Origin: Streptomyces mayonensis
GTDB lineage: Bacteria; Actinomycetota; Actinomycetes; Streptomycetales; Streptomycetaceae
Length of the DNA: 33,770 nucleotides
Assembly (NCBI RefSeq): GCF_018982965.1
Contig: NZ_JACBYP010000088.1
Coordinates: forward strand, 1-33,770
Direction of reading: 5' to 3'
Part shown: in pieces, positions 1 through 7,016 of the stretch
How the letters are laid out: the number at the start of each line of letters is the position of its first letter
How positions within the stretch are numbered: the stretch's first letter is position 1
Made by a program: the position numbers and the translations under genes
Notes under the pieces: model-generated
What the model was told of the DNA's origin: nothing
Seen by the model: only the letters and a program-made list of their open reading frames with translations
The model's database searches: none

Positions 1-119
1 TCGTCGGCGTCGTCCTCATCGGCTGGTCCTTCTGGTCCTCCGTCCGCCGCAACAAACGCCTCGCCGAGGCCGGCCCGGAGGGCGACCAGGAGAAGGCGGA
101 GGTTTCCTCAGGGGTGTGA
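1..119 (+). CDS. C-terminal end of a membrane protein (partial)
   Basis: An open frame enters from the left edge and stops with TGA at 117-119. The visible 38 residues begin with a hydrophobic stretch (VGVVLIGWSFW), followed by a basic cluster (RRNKR) and an acidic hydrophilic tail. This is the pattern of a last membrane helix with a cytoplasmic C-terminus. Codon use is typical of the rest of the window, with G or C in nearly every third position. The protein family cannot be told from this piece. It lies 151 bp upstream of the first TerD gene and on the same strand, so it could be cotranscribed, but a strong hairpin lies between them. Confidence 0.6.
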   Translation, partial: VGVVLIGWSFWSSVRRNKRLAEAGPEGDQEKAEVSSGV

Positions 120-203
120 AACCCCTGGTCCCCGGGTCGGGTGCGCCCCCGGTGCGCCCGTACCTCTGGTGTGAACCCGGCCCGGACGAGGAACGCTGTG
201 AGC

Positions 204-240
204 GGGGCGGCCGACGAGGACGACTCCTCGGGGCCGCCCC
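204..240 (+). terminator. Strong hairpin between the partial gene and terD
   Basis: The left arm GGGGCGGCC (204-212) pairs perfectly with GGCCGCCCC (232-240). A second stem, CGAGGA with TCCTCG (215-220 and 225-230), sits inside. No run of T follows, which is usual for Streptomyces terminators. It lies 85 bp after the upstream stop and about 14 bp before the ribosome-binding site of the TerD gene. It may therefore end the upstream transcript or act as a leader structure. Confidence 0.45.
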
Positions 241-270
241 GTAGGCGGTCGAGCGAAGGTGGGGGCGGTA

Positions 271-1008
271 ATGGGCTTCTTCGACGGACTGTGGGGCAGC
301 CGGGAGTCCGAGTTCGACTCGGGCAGCGCGGCGACCAACTCCATACAGCTGACCAAACGGCACAGCCAGGTCTCCCTGACCAAGCAGGGCGCGGCCACGG
401 GCCATCTGCGGGTCAACCTGAGCTGGCGCATGCGCACCTCGGACATGGGCGGCATGCAGCGCGAGAGTCTGCTGCGGCACCCCTTCAAGGCCCTCAAACC
501 CCCCGAGGTCGTCGCGCACAGCCAGAGCATGGTCAACGTCGACCTCGACCTCGGCTGCCTCTACGAACTGACGGACGGCAGCCGCGGGGTGGTCCAGCCG
601 CTCGGCGGCTTCCTGGGCGACAGCAACGACCCGCCCTACGTCAAGCTCAGCGGCGACGACCGGTTCGGTTCGGCCTCCGGCGAGACGATGTACGTCAACC
701 TGGACCACCGGGACGCCATCAAGCGCCTCCTGGTCTTCGCCTACATCTACGACCAGACGCCCGCCTTCGACCGGACGCACGCCGTTGTCACGCTCTACCC
801 GAGCAACGGCCCCCGCATCGAGATCGGCCTCGACGAGCGCCATCCGCAGGCCCGGTCCTGTGCCGTGGTGATGATCGAGAACGTCAAGGGCGAGATCCTC
901 GTCCGCCGCGAGGTGAAGTTCGTGTACGGATTCCAGGGTGAACTGGACCGGCTCTACGGGTGGGGCCTCCAGTGGGGCCGCGGGCACAAGAGCAAGGCGG
1001 ATCGCTGA
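271..1008 (+). CDS. TerD-family stress protein
   Basis: This is a 245-residue protein of the TerD/TerA tellurium-resistance superfamily, whose members bind calcium and act in envelope or general stress responses. The core is visible from about residue 90: a VDLDLGCLYEL strand, then the acidic loop around residues 127-140 (SGDD...SGE) that corresponds to the Ca2+-binding motif GDD...GE, then YVNLD. The first 85 residues are an extra basic segment (QLTKRHSQVSLTK) longer than in minimal TerD proteins of about 190 residues. I chose ATG 271 over the in-frame GTG at 259 because the purine-rich GAAGGTGGGGG sits at the right distance before 271. It converges on another TerD gene and lies close to the metabolite-synthesis genes at 2.2-7.0 kb. 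Family call is solid; its ligand and role here are inferred. Confidence 0.85.
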   Translation: MGFFDGLWGSRESEFDSGSAATNSIQLTKRHSQVSLTKQGAATGHLRVNLSWRMRTSDMGGMQRESLLRHPFKALKPPEVVAHSQSMVNVDLDLGCLYELTDGSRGVVQPLGGFLGDSNDPPYVKLSGDDRFGSASGETMYVNLDHRDAIKRLLVFAYIYDQTPAFDRTHAVVTLYPSNGPRIEIGLDERHPQARSCAVVMIENVKGEILVRREVKFVYGFQGELDRLYGWGLQWGRGHKSKADR

Positions 1009-1055
1009 GCGGATCGCTGAGCCGTCCCCGTCCCCGTCCCCGTCCCCGTGCCGTC
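997..1055. repeat. Short tandem repeats between convergent terD genes
   Basis: A 12-bp unit (GCGGATCGCTGA) occurs twice in tandem at 997-1008 and 1009-1020, so the TerD stop codon is duplicated in frame. It is followed by a hexanucleotide run of CCCCGT units (about 1023-1050). The run fills nearly the whole 57-bp gap between the two converging stops. It looks like replication slippage in a non-coding spacer. Confidence 0.7.
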
Positions 1056-1065
1056 CGGCGGAGTC

Positions 1066-2025
1066 CTACCGTCCGACGAACTGCGGTCCCTGCGGAGGGA
1101 GCCGGAAGTCCGGGTCGGGCGCCGCGGTGACCGGCTGTGGGTAGCCGTAGCCGGACTGCCCGCCGGTGACCTCGGGCGCGGCGGGCGCCTGCGGATACCC
1201 GTACGCCGCGGGGCCGGGAGCGGGCTGAGGGTAGCCGTAGGCCGGCTGGGTCGCCGGCGGCTGCTGCGGATAGCCGTACGTGGGCTGCGCGGGCACCCCC
1301 TGCGGCTGGGCCGGTGCGCCCGCCGGCTGCTCCGGCGGCAGCGGCAGCGAGGGCTCGGGCCGGGGCTGCACGGTCGTCGGGTGCTCCGGGCCGACCGCCG
1401 CCGGGACGGGAGCGGATGCGGGCGCCGGAGCGGGTGCGGAGGGTTCGCGCCGCGGAGCCGACACGGGGTCGTCCGCGCCCTCCGACTCGTCCACGGAGAT
1501 GCCGAAGTCGGTCGCCAGGCCCTTGAGCCCGTTGGAATAGCCCTCGCCGAGCGCCCGGAACTTCCAGCCGTCTCCGCGCCGGTACAGCTCGCCGCAGATC
1601 AGCGCCGTCTCCTGGCCGGTCTCCGGCGTGACGTCGAAGTACGCGAGCGGTTCCCCGTCGCCGTCCGCCGCGTCGTGGATCAGGATGCGCAGGGACCGGA
1701 CCTGTTCGAAGGCGACCCCGTCCGCCGAGGCCACCAGCAGGATCCGGCCCACCGACGCCTCGACGGCGCTGAGATCTGTCTGGATCGTGTCGGTCAGTCC
1801 CTCGGTGACCCGTTTCTTGCCGAGCCGCCAGACCTGGCCGGAGGGGTGCCGGGGCTGGTTGTAGAAGACGAAGTCCTCATCGGAACGCACGCGGTCGTCC
1901 GGTCCCAGCAGCAGGGCGGAGGCGTCGACGTCGGGGACCCCCTGCCCGGGTGTCCAGCGCAGCACGGCGCGTACCGTGGTGGCTTGCAGCGGGACGTTCG
2001 ACCCCTTCAGCATCGCGTGCGTCAT
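1066..2025 (-). CDS. TerD-family protein with YGYPQ-repeat tail
   Basis: This is a 319-residue protein. Residues 1-180 are a TerD domain: RVRSDEDFVFYNQP near 45-58, an acidic loop around 117-125 and GDGWKFRALGEGY at 151-163. Residues 186-319 are a proline-, alanine- and glutamine-rich low-complexity tail. It carries four YGYPQ copies (250-254, 263-267, 275-279, 293-297). The tail has no predicted fold and resembles segments used for condensation, surface display or protein contacts; that role is inference. The start ATG 2025 follows AGGGCAGG; a second in-frame ATG at 2013 is possible. The gene is divergent from the aldolase gene, sharing a 206-bp promoter region, and convergent with the first TerD gene. 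Confidence 0.88.
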   Translation of the reverse strand: MTHAMLKGSNVPLQATTVRAVLRWTPGQGVPDVDASALLLGPDDRVRSDEDFVFYNQPRHPSGQVWRLGKKRVTEGLTDTIQTDLSAVEASVGRILLVASADGVAFEQVRSLRILIHDAADGDGEPLAYFDVTPETGQETALICGELYRRGDGWKFRALGEGYSNGLKGLATDFGISVDESEGADDPVSAPRREPSAPAPAPASAPVPAAVGPEHPTTVQPRPEPSLPLPPEQPAGAPAQPQGVPAQPTYGYPQQPPATQPAYGYPQPAPGPAAYGYPQAPAAPEVTGGQSGYGYPQPVTAAPDPDFRLPPQGPQFVGR

Positions 2026-2141
2026 GCCGTCATCCTGCCCTCTCGGTCCTGGTCACGACAACGCGGGGGCGGGTACCGGGCGCGTGTCCGCCGCTTCGGG
2101 TCGCCGTCGCCGACATGGCCGGGTTACCTGGAATTCATGCC

Positions 2142-2177
2142 CGGTGGGAACCACCGACACGGATGCGTACGTACTAT
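2142..2177 (+). promoter_or_regulatory. Candidate stress promoter/operator in terD-aldolase gap
   Basis: The 206-bp gap between the divergent genes holds a 6-bp inverted repeat (CGGTGG-GAA-CCACCG, 2142-2156). Its centre overlaps GGAACC at 2147-2152. CGTACT begins 17 bases later, at 2170. GGAAC with a downstream CGT at about 16-17 bp is the pattern of ECF (SigE-like) promoters in Streptomyces. TACTAT at 2172-2177 could instead serve as an ordinary -10. This is motif reading only; spacing and sequence are suggestive, not conclusive. Confidence 0.3.
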
Positions 2178-2231
2178 TACCGGCCACCTTCGACGGTTCG
2201 CAGGTCGCCCAGACATCACGGGGGAGTATAA

Positions 2232-3398
2232 ATGCGTCACTTCGGACAGATAGCCCCTGATGTGCGGAAGCGTCTCTTCCATCAGGAGCCCTGCCCCTTC
2301 ACTGCGGACTCCGCCCCCCGGCTGCTGTCCGCGGCCCTCGGCGCCACGCTCTACAGTCCCGCCACCCGGCCGAGGCTCGCCGACGACATCCTGAAGCAGC
2401 GCGAGCAGGGTGTCGTGTCGATGGTGCTGTGCCTGGAGGACTCGATCGACGACGCCGACGTGCCGGTCGGCGAGGCCAACCTCGTACACCAGCTCACGGA
2501 ACTGGAGAAACGTTCCGACTTCGAGGCCCCCCTGCTCTTCGTCCGGGTCCGCACCCCCGAGCAGATACCCGACCTCGTGCACCGCCTCGGCCCCGCCGTG
2601 CGGCTGCTGTCCGGGTTCGTGCTGCCGAAGTTCACCGAGGAACGCGGCATGCCCTTCCTGGAGGCACTCGCCGCCGCCGAGGCCGGCAGCGGCCGCCGGC
2701 TGTTCGCCATGCCGGTGCTGGAGTCCCCCGACCTGCTGTACCGCGAGTCCCGGGTGCACACCCTCGAGGGGATCTTCCGCGCGGTCGACAAGTACCGCGA
2801 CCGCGTGCTCGCCCTCCGCCTCGGCGTGACCGACTTCTGCTCCTCCTACGGGCTCCGCAGGGGCCCCGACATGACGGCGTACGACGTGCAGATCGTCGCC
2901 TCCGTGATCTCCGACGTGGTGAACATGCTCGCCCGCGCCGACGGCACCGGATTCACCGTGACCGGACCCGTCTGGGAGTACTTCCGCGTCCCGGAGCGGA
3001 TGTTCAAGCCTCAGCTGCGGCAGAGCCCCTTCCTCGAGGGACAGGCCGCCGGGCTCCGCCAGAAGCTCATCGAGCACTCGATGGACGGCCTGCTGCGCGA
3101 GATCTCCCTGGACCGGGCCAACGGCCTGCTGGGCAAGACCTGCATCCACCCCTCCCACGTGCTGCCCGTGCACGCGCTGTCCGTGGTGAGCCACGAGGAG
3201 TTCAGCGACGCCAAGGACATCCTGCGGCCCGAACGGGGCGGCGGCGGTGTCCTGAGGTCGGCCTACACCAACAAGATGAACGAGGTGAAGCCGCACCGCG
3301 CCTGGGCCGAGCGGACACTGGTGCGCGCCGAGGCGTTCGGCGTGGCCAACGAGGACGTCGGCTTCGTGGAACTGCTCACCGCCGGCCTGTCCGACTGA
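2232..3398 (+). CDS. HpcH/HpaI-type (CitE-like) aldolase of the Ter module
   Basis: This is a 388-residue protein of the CitE/HpcH-HpaI aldolase superfamily, TIM-barrel enzymes that cleave or form C-C bonds using a metal-bound enolate. Visible family landmarks are LCLEDSIDD (66-74, metal-binding acid), FVRVRTPE (103-110), MPVLESP (160-166), LGVTDFCSSYGLRR (197-210) and a C-terminal GKTCIHPSHV that matches the GK.CIHP motif of citrate lyase beta subunits. It is longer than CitE (about 290 residues), as expected for the Ter-associated branch. GGGGGAG lies 7 bases before the ATG. It is first of three same-strand genes with the phosphoribosyltransferase and HAD genes, so it probably makes or trims a sugar- or acid-linked precursor in that pathway. 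The substrate is unknown. Confidence 0.85.
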   Translation: MRHFGQIAPDVRKRLFHQEPCPFTADSAPRLLSAALGATLYSPATRPRLADDILKQREQGVVSMVLCLEDSIDDADVPVGEANLVHQLTELEKRSDFEAPLLFVRVRTPEQIPDLVHRLGPAVRLLSGFVLPKFTEERGMPFLEALAAAEAGSGRRLFAMPVLESPDLLYRESRVHTLEGIFRAVDKYRDRVLALRLGVTDFCSSYGLRRGPDMTAYDVQIVASVISDVVNMLARADGTGFTVTGPVWEYFRVPERMFKPQLRQSPFLEGQAAGLRQKLIEHSMDGLLREISLDRANGLLGKTCIHPSHVLPVHALSVVSHEEFSDAKDILRPERGGGGVLRSAYTNKMNEVKPHRAWAERTLVRAEAFGVANEDVGFVELLTAGLSD

Positions 3399-3403
3399 CC
3401 ACG

Positions 3404-3441
3404 GACAACGACCAAGCACAACGACCACGCACAACGACCAC
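3404..3441. repeat. 13-bp tandem repeat after the aldolase gene
   Basis: Three near-identical units of the form ACAACGACCAMGC lie directly after the aldolase stop. The spacer to the next start is 130 bp. No gene is visible in it apart from the ribosome-binding site GGGAGG before ATG 3529. Confidence 0.55.
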
Positions 3442-3528
3442 GACAACGCGGACAATGACGTACGACAGGGCGCGGGCCGCGGCGGACGGAGCGGCGGGCC
3501 GGCGGCGGACAACGGGAGGCACGAGTAC

Positions 3529-6195
3529 ATGACCGGGAGCGCGCACGCCGAGGGCAACGCCGGGGAACGGGCGGAGCCCGAGGCCGGAGTGCGGTCGGAC
3601 AGCAGCGTGCGGTCGGACAGGGGCGTGGGGCGGGACCACGGCGTGGGACCGGACGGCGGAGTGTCGTCGGACAGGGGCGTGGGACCGGACCGCGGCGTGT
3701 GGTCCGGCAGCTGGGTCGCCGAGCGGCTCGGCGTCGAACTCGCCGGCGACGAGACGCTGCCCGGCCTGCTCGGGCTGGCCCTGCGCCGCAACCCCAAGCG
3801 CGCGCACCTGCTCGTCTCCAACGTGCTCGGCAAGCACGTCCCGCAGTCGCCCGCCGTCGTCTACGGCCACGGCGTCGCCCTCGGCCGCCGCGTCCGCGGC
3901 CTGCTCGGCGACGGGGAGGCCGGGCGCGCGGTCGTCCTCGGCTACGCGGAGACCGCCACCGGACTCGGCCACTGCGTCGCCGACGGCCTGCGCCCCGCCG
4001 CCTACCTGCACTCCACCCGTCGCCCGGTCGCCGGGGTCGCCCGGGCGGGCGGCTTCGAGGAGTCCCACTCGCACGCGACCTCGCACCTGCTGCTGCCCGA
4101 GGACCCGCGGCTGCTGGCCGGCGACGGACCGCTGGTCCTCGTCGACGACGAGTTCTCCACCGGCAACACCGTGCTCAACACCGTCCGCGCGCTGCACGAG
4201 CGCTATCCCCGCAAGCGGTACGTCGTGGTCGCCCTGGTCGACACGCGCTCGCCCGCCGACGCGGGCCGCCTCGAGGAGTTCGCCCGGGAGATCGGCGCCC
4301 GCGTCGACCTGGTGACGGCCGCCTCCGGCACGGTGCGGCTGCCGCCGGGGGTGCTGGAGAAGGGCCAGGAACTGGTCGCCCGCCACGAGGCCCCGGCCCC
4401 TCAGCCGGCCGAGCCGACCCTTCCGTACGGGTCCGGCGAGCCGTCCGGCTCCGTGGCGCGGGTCGGGCTGCGCTGGCCCGACGGCGTGCCCGACGGCGGG
4501 CGGCACGGGTTCACCGCCGCCCACCGGGAGCGGCTGGAGGCCGCCCTCCCCGGCATGGCGTCCCGTATCGCCGACGCGCTGCCCGCCGACGCCCGGCGCG
4601 TGCTCGTCCTCGGCTTCGAGGAGCTGATGTACGCGCCCCTGCGCCTGGCCCTCGCGCTGGAGGAGACCACCGGCGCCGAGGTGCGCTACTCCACCACGAC
4701 CCGCTCGCCCGTCCTCGCGGTCGACGACCCCGGCTACGCGATACGCACCCGCCTGGTCTTCCCCGCGCACGACGACCCGGCCGACGGCCCCGGCGAGCGC
4801 TACGCCTACAACGTCGCGGGCGCCGGATTCGACGCCGTCGTCGCCGTCGTCGACTCGGCCGCCGACACCCCCGCACTGCACGCGACCGGCGGCCTCCCGG
4901 ACCGGCTCGCCGCCCACGTGCCGCACGTCCTGCTCGCGGTGGTCCCGTCGTACGTCCCGTCGTACGTCCTGCCGGTCCCGCCCGTCCCGCAGGCCCCGCA
5001 CGCCCCACTCGCCCCGCAGAACCCCGAGAGGCCCTCCATGCTGCCCGAGCCGCTGCGCGGCCCCGCCTTCTCCTCGTACGCGCCCGACGAGGTCGGCTGG
5101 CTGCTCCAGGACCTCTCGGACGTCACGCTGGAGGCGCCGACCGAGGAGCGCGAGGAGGCCATCCAGCGCGGCGGCGCGCACTACGCGGAGTCGCTGCCCG
5201 TGGAGTACCAGCCCAGCGAGCAGTACCAGCAGCTGTTCCACGCGGCCCTCGACACCTCCGCCGCCCGGCTCGCGCGCGCCGTCGGCGCCGTCACCGAGGT
5301 GGTGCTCACCGAGCGCTCGCCGCGCCCCGTGCTGGTCTCCCTCGCGCGCGCCGGCACCCCCGTCGGCATCCTGATGCGCCGCTGGGCGCAGTTCCGGCAC
5401 GGCCTCGACCTGCCGCACTACGCCGTGTCGATCGTCCGGGGCCGCGGCATCGACGCCAACGCCCTGCGCTGGCTGGCCGCCCACCACGACCCCGCCGACG
5501 TCGTCTTCGTCGACGGCTGGACCGGCAAGGGCGCCATCACCCGCGAACTCGCCGCCGCCCTGCGCGACTTCGAGGACACCGACGGCGTCACCGGCTTCGA
5601 CCCGGAGATCGCCGTACTGGCCGACCCCGGCTCCTGCGTCCGCACCTACGGCACCCGCGACGACTTCCTCATCCCGTCCGCCTGCCTCAACTCCACCGTC
5701 TCCGGCCTGATCTCGCGCACCGTGCTCCGCGCCGACCTGGTCGGCCCGCACGACTTCCACGGCGCGAAGTTCTACCGCGAACTCGCCGGCGCCGACCTCT
5801 CACCGGCCTTCCTCGACGCCGTCTGTGCCCGCTTCCCCGACGTCACGGACGCCGTCGACGCCCAGGCCAAGGAACTCCTGTCCGCCGACCGCACCCCCAC
5901 CTGGGAGGGCTGGGCCGCCGTCGAGCGCATCAGCGAGGAGTACGGCATCCACGACGTGAACCTCGTCAAGCCCGGCGTCGGCGAGACCACCCGCGTGATG
6001 CTGCGCCGCGTCCCCTGGAAGGTGCTCGCCCGGGCCGGCGCGGGCGCCGACCTGGACCACGTACGCCTGCTGGCCGAGCAGCGGGGCGTACCCGTGGAGG
6101 AGGTCGACGGCCTGCCGTACACCTGCGTCGGCCTGATCCACCCCCAGTACACGCGGGGCGCCACCGGCGCCGACGGCAAGGCGGTGGCCCGCTGA
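3529..6195 (+). CDS. Four-domain PRTase_2-TRSP-PRTase_1-PELOTA fusion
   Basis: This 888-residue protein carries two phosphoribosyltransferase units of the Ter-associated metabolite pathway. Residues 21-60 are a hexapeptide repeat (VxxDxG). Residues about 62-290 are the first PRTase, with the PRPP-binding loop VLVDDEFSTGNT at 202-213. Residues about 300-470 are the TRSP domain, with its name motif TTRSP at 390-394. Residues 472-503 are a proline-rich linker. Residues 504-800 are the second PRTase (StiP-like), with VVFVDGWTGKGAIT at 657-670 as its PRPP loop. Residues about 800-888 resemble the PELOTA RNA-binding fold (LLAEQRGVPVEEVDGLPYTCVG). GGGAGG precedes ATG 3529. The domains are usually described on two proteins; here one chain joins them. 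PRTases of this type are predicted to put a ribose-phosphate on a base-like moiety; the product is not known. Confidence 0.88.
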   Translation: MTGSAHAEGNAGERAEPEAGVRSDSSVRSDRGVGRDHGVGPDGGVSSDRGVGPDRGVWSGSWVAERLGVELAGDETLPGLLGLALRRNPKRAHLLVSNVLGKHVPQSPAVVYGHGVALGRRVRGLLGDGEAGRAVVLGYAETATGLGHCVADGLRPAAYLHSTRRPVAGVARAGGFEESHSHATSHLLLPEDPRLLAGDGPLVLVDDEFSTGNTVLNTVRALHERYPRKRYVVVALVDTRSPADAGRLEEFAREIGARVDLVTAASGTVRLPPGVLEKGQELVARHEAPAPQPAEPTLPYGSGEPSGSVARVGLRWPDGVPDGGRHGFTAAHRERLEAALPGMASRIADALPADARRVLVLGFEELMYAPLRLALALEETTGAEVRYSTTTRSPVLAVDDPGYAIRTRLVFPAHDDPADGPGERYAYNVAGAGFDAVVAVVDSAADTPALHATGGLPDRLAAHVPHVLLAVVPSYVPSYVLPVPPVPQAPHAPLAPQNPERPSMLPEPLRGPAFSSYAPDEVGWLLQDLSDVTLEAPTEEREEAIQRGGAHYAESLPVEYQPSEQYQQLFHAALDTSAARLARAVGAVTEVVLTERSPRPVLVSLARAGTPVGILMRRWAQFRHGLDLPHYAVSIVRGRGIDANALRWLAAHHDPADVVFVDGWTGKGAITRELAAALRDFEDTDGVTGFDPEIAVLADPGSCVRTYGTRDDFLIPSACLNSTVSGLISRTVLRADLVGPHDFHGAKFYRELAGADLSPAFLDAVCARFPDVTDAVDAQAKELLSADRTPTWEGWAAVERISEEYGIHDVNLVKPGVGETTRVMLRRVPWKVLARAGAGADLDHVRLLAEQRGVPVEEVDGLPYTCVGLIHPQYTRGATGADGKAVAR
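3589..3696. repeat. 18-bp in-frame tandem repeat (VxxDxG hexapeptide)
   Basis: Six 18-bp units each begin GTG and encode VRSDSS, VRSDRG, VGRDHG, VGPDGG, VSSDRG and VGPDRG; a degenerate seventh follows. They lie between the start codon and the first PRTase domain. The unit length is a multiple of three, so copy number can change without breaking the frame. Confidence 0.85.
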
Positions 6196-7016
6196 TGCCG
6201 GTACTCGTCGCCAGCGACCTCGACCGCACGCTCATCTACTCGGCGGCGGCGCTCGGACTGACCATGCCCGACCTGCGGGCACCCCGCCTGCTCTGCGTGG
6301 AGGTCTACGAGAGCAGACCCCTGTCCTACCTGACCGAGACGGCCGCCCGGCTGCTGACCGAACTCGGCGACACGGCGCTCTTCGTGCCCACCACGACCCG
6401 CACCCGCAAGCAGTACCAGCGGATCAACCTCCCCGGCCCCGCGCCGAAGTACGCGATCTGCGCCAACGGCGGCCACCTGCTCGTGGACGGCGTCTCCGAC
6501 CCCGCCTGGCACGCCCGGGTGACCGCCCGGCTGGCCGACGAGTGCGCCTCGCTCGCCGAGGTCCGCGACCATCTGACGGCCACCGCCGACCCGCTGTGGG
6601 TGCGCAAGCACCGGGTCGCCGAGGACCTCTTCGCCTACCTCGTCGTCGAGCGCGACCTGCTGCCCGCCGACTGGGTCAAGGAACTCGCCGTGTGGGCCGA
6701 GGACCGCGGCTGGACCGTGTCCCTCCAGGGCCGCAAGATCTACGCCGTGCCGGGGCCGCTCACCAAGAGCGCCGCGGTGCGCGAGATCGCCCGCCGCACC
6801 GGCGCCGAACTCACCCTCGCCGCCGGGGACTCCCTCCTCGACGCCGACCTGCTGCTCGCCGCCGACCGCGGCTGGCGTCCCGGCCACGGCGAACTGGCCG
6901 ACTCCGGCTGGACGGCCCCGGCCGTCCACGCTCTGCCCGAGCGCGGTGTGCTGGCCGGGGAGCGGATCCTGCGGGAGTTCCTGCGGGCGGCGGGCGGGGC
7001 GGGTCAGGCGTCCTGA
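6195..7016 (+). CDS. HAD-superfamily phosphatase of the Ter module
   Basis: This is a 273-residue HAD hydrolase. Motif I is DLDRTL (residues 8-13, with D8 as nucleophile and D10 as acid/base). Motif II is the TTTR segment. A lysine in the GPLTKSAAV region fits motif III, and GDSLLDADLL is motif IV. The central part between motifs II and III is a large C2-type cap, as in sucrose- or mannosylglycerate-phosphate phosphatases. The ATG overlaps the preceding TGA by one base (TGATG), so translation is coupled to the phosphoribosyltransferase. This fits a final dephosphorylation of a phosphoribosylated intermediate; that step is inferred from gene order. The 3' end overlaps the converging DedA gene by 13 bp. 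Confidence 0.85.
   Translation: MPVLVASDLDRTLIYSAAALGLTMPDLRAPRLLCVEVYESRPLSYLTETAARLLTELGDTALFVPTTTRTRKQYQRINLPGPAPKYAICANGGHLLVDGVSDPAWHARVTARLADECASLAEVRDHLTATADPLWVRKHRVAEDLFAYLVVERDLLPADWVKELAVWAEDRGWTVSLQGRKIYAVPGPLTKSAAVREIARRTGAELTLAAGDSLLDADLLLAADRGWRPGHGELADSGWTAPAVHALPERGVLAGERILREFLRAAGGAGQAS

Noticed and set aside
3376..5760. 794-residue open frame on the minus strand across the phosphoribosyltransferase gene
   Set aside because: It is a shadow of a high-GC gene. It lacks a recognisable domain, is Gly/Val/Arg-rich, and the plus strand carries clear PRPP motifs.
3699..7016. 1105-residue plus-strand frame joined to the HAD gene
   Set aside because: Upstream of 6195 it is Arg/Pro-rich out-of-frame translation of the phosphoribosyltransferase. 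Only the HAD part, from ATG 6195, is real.
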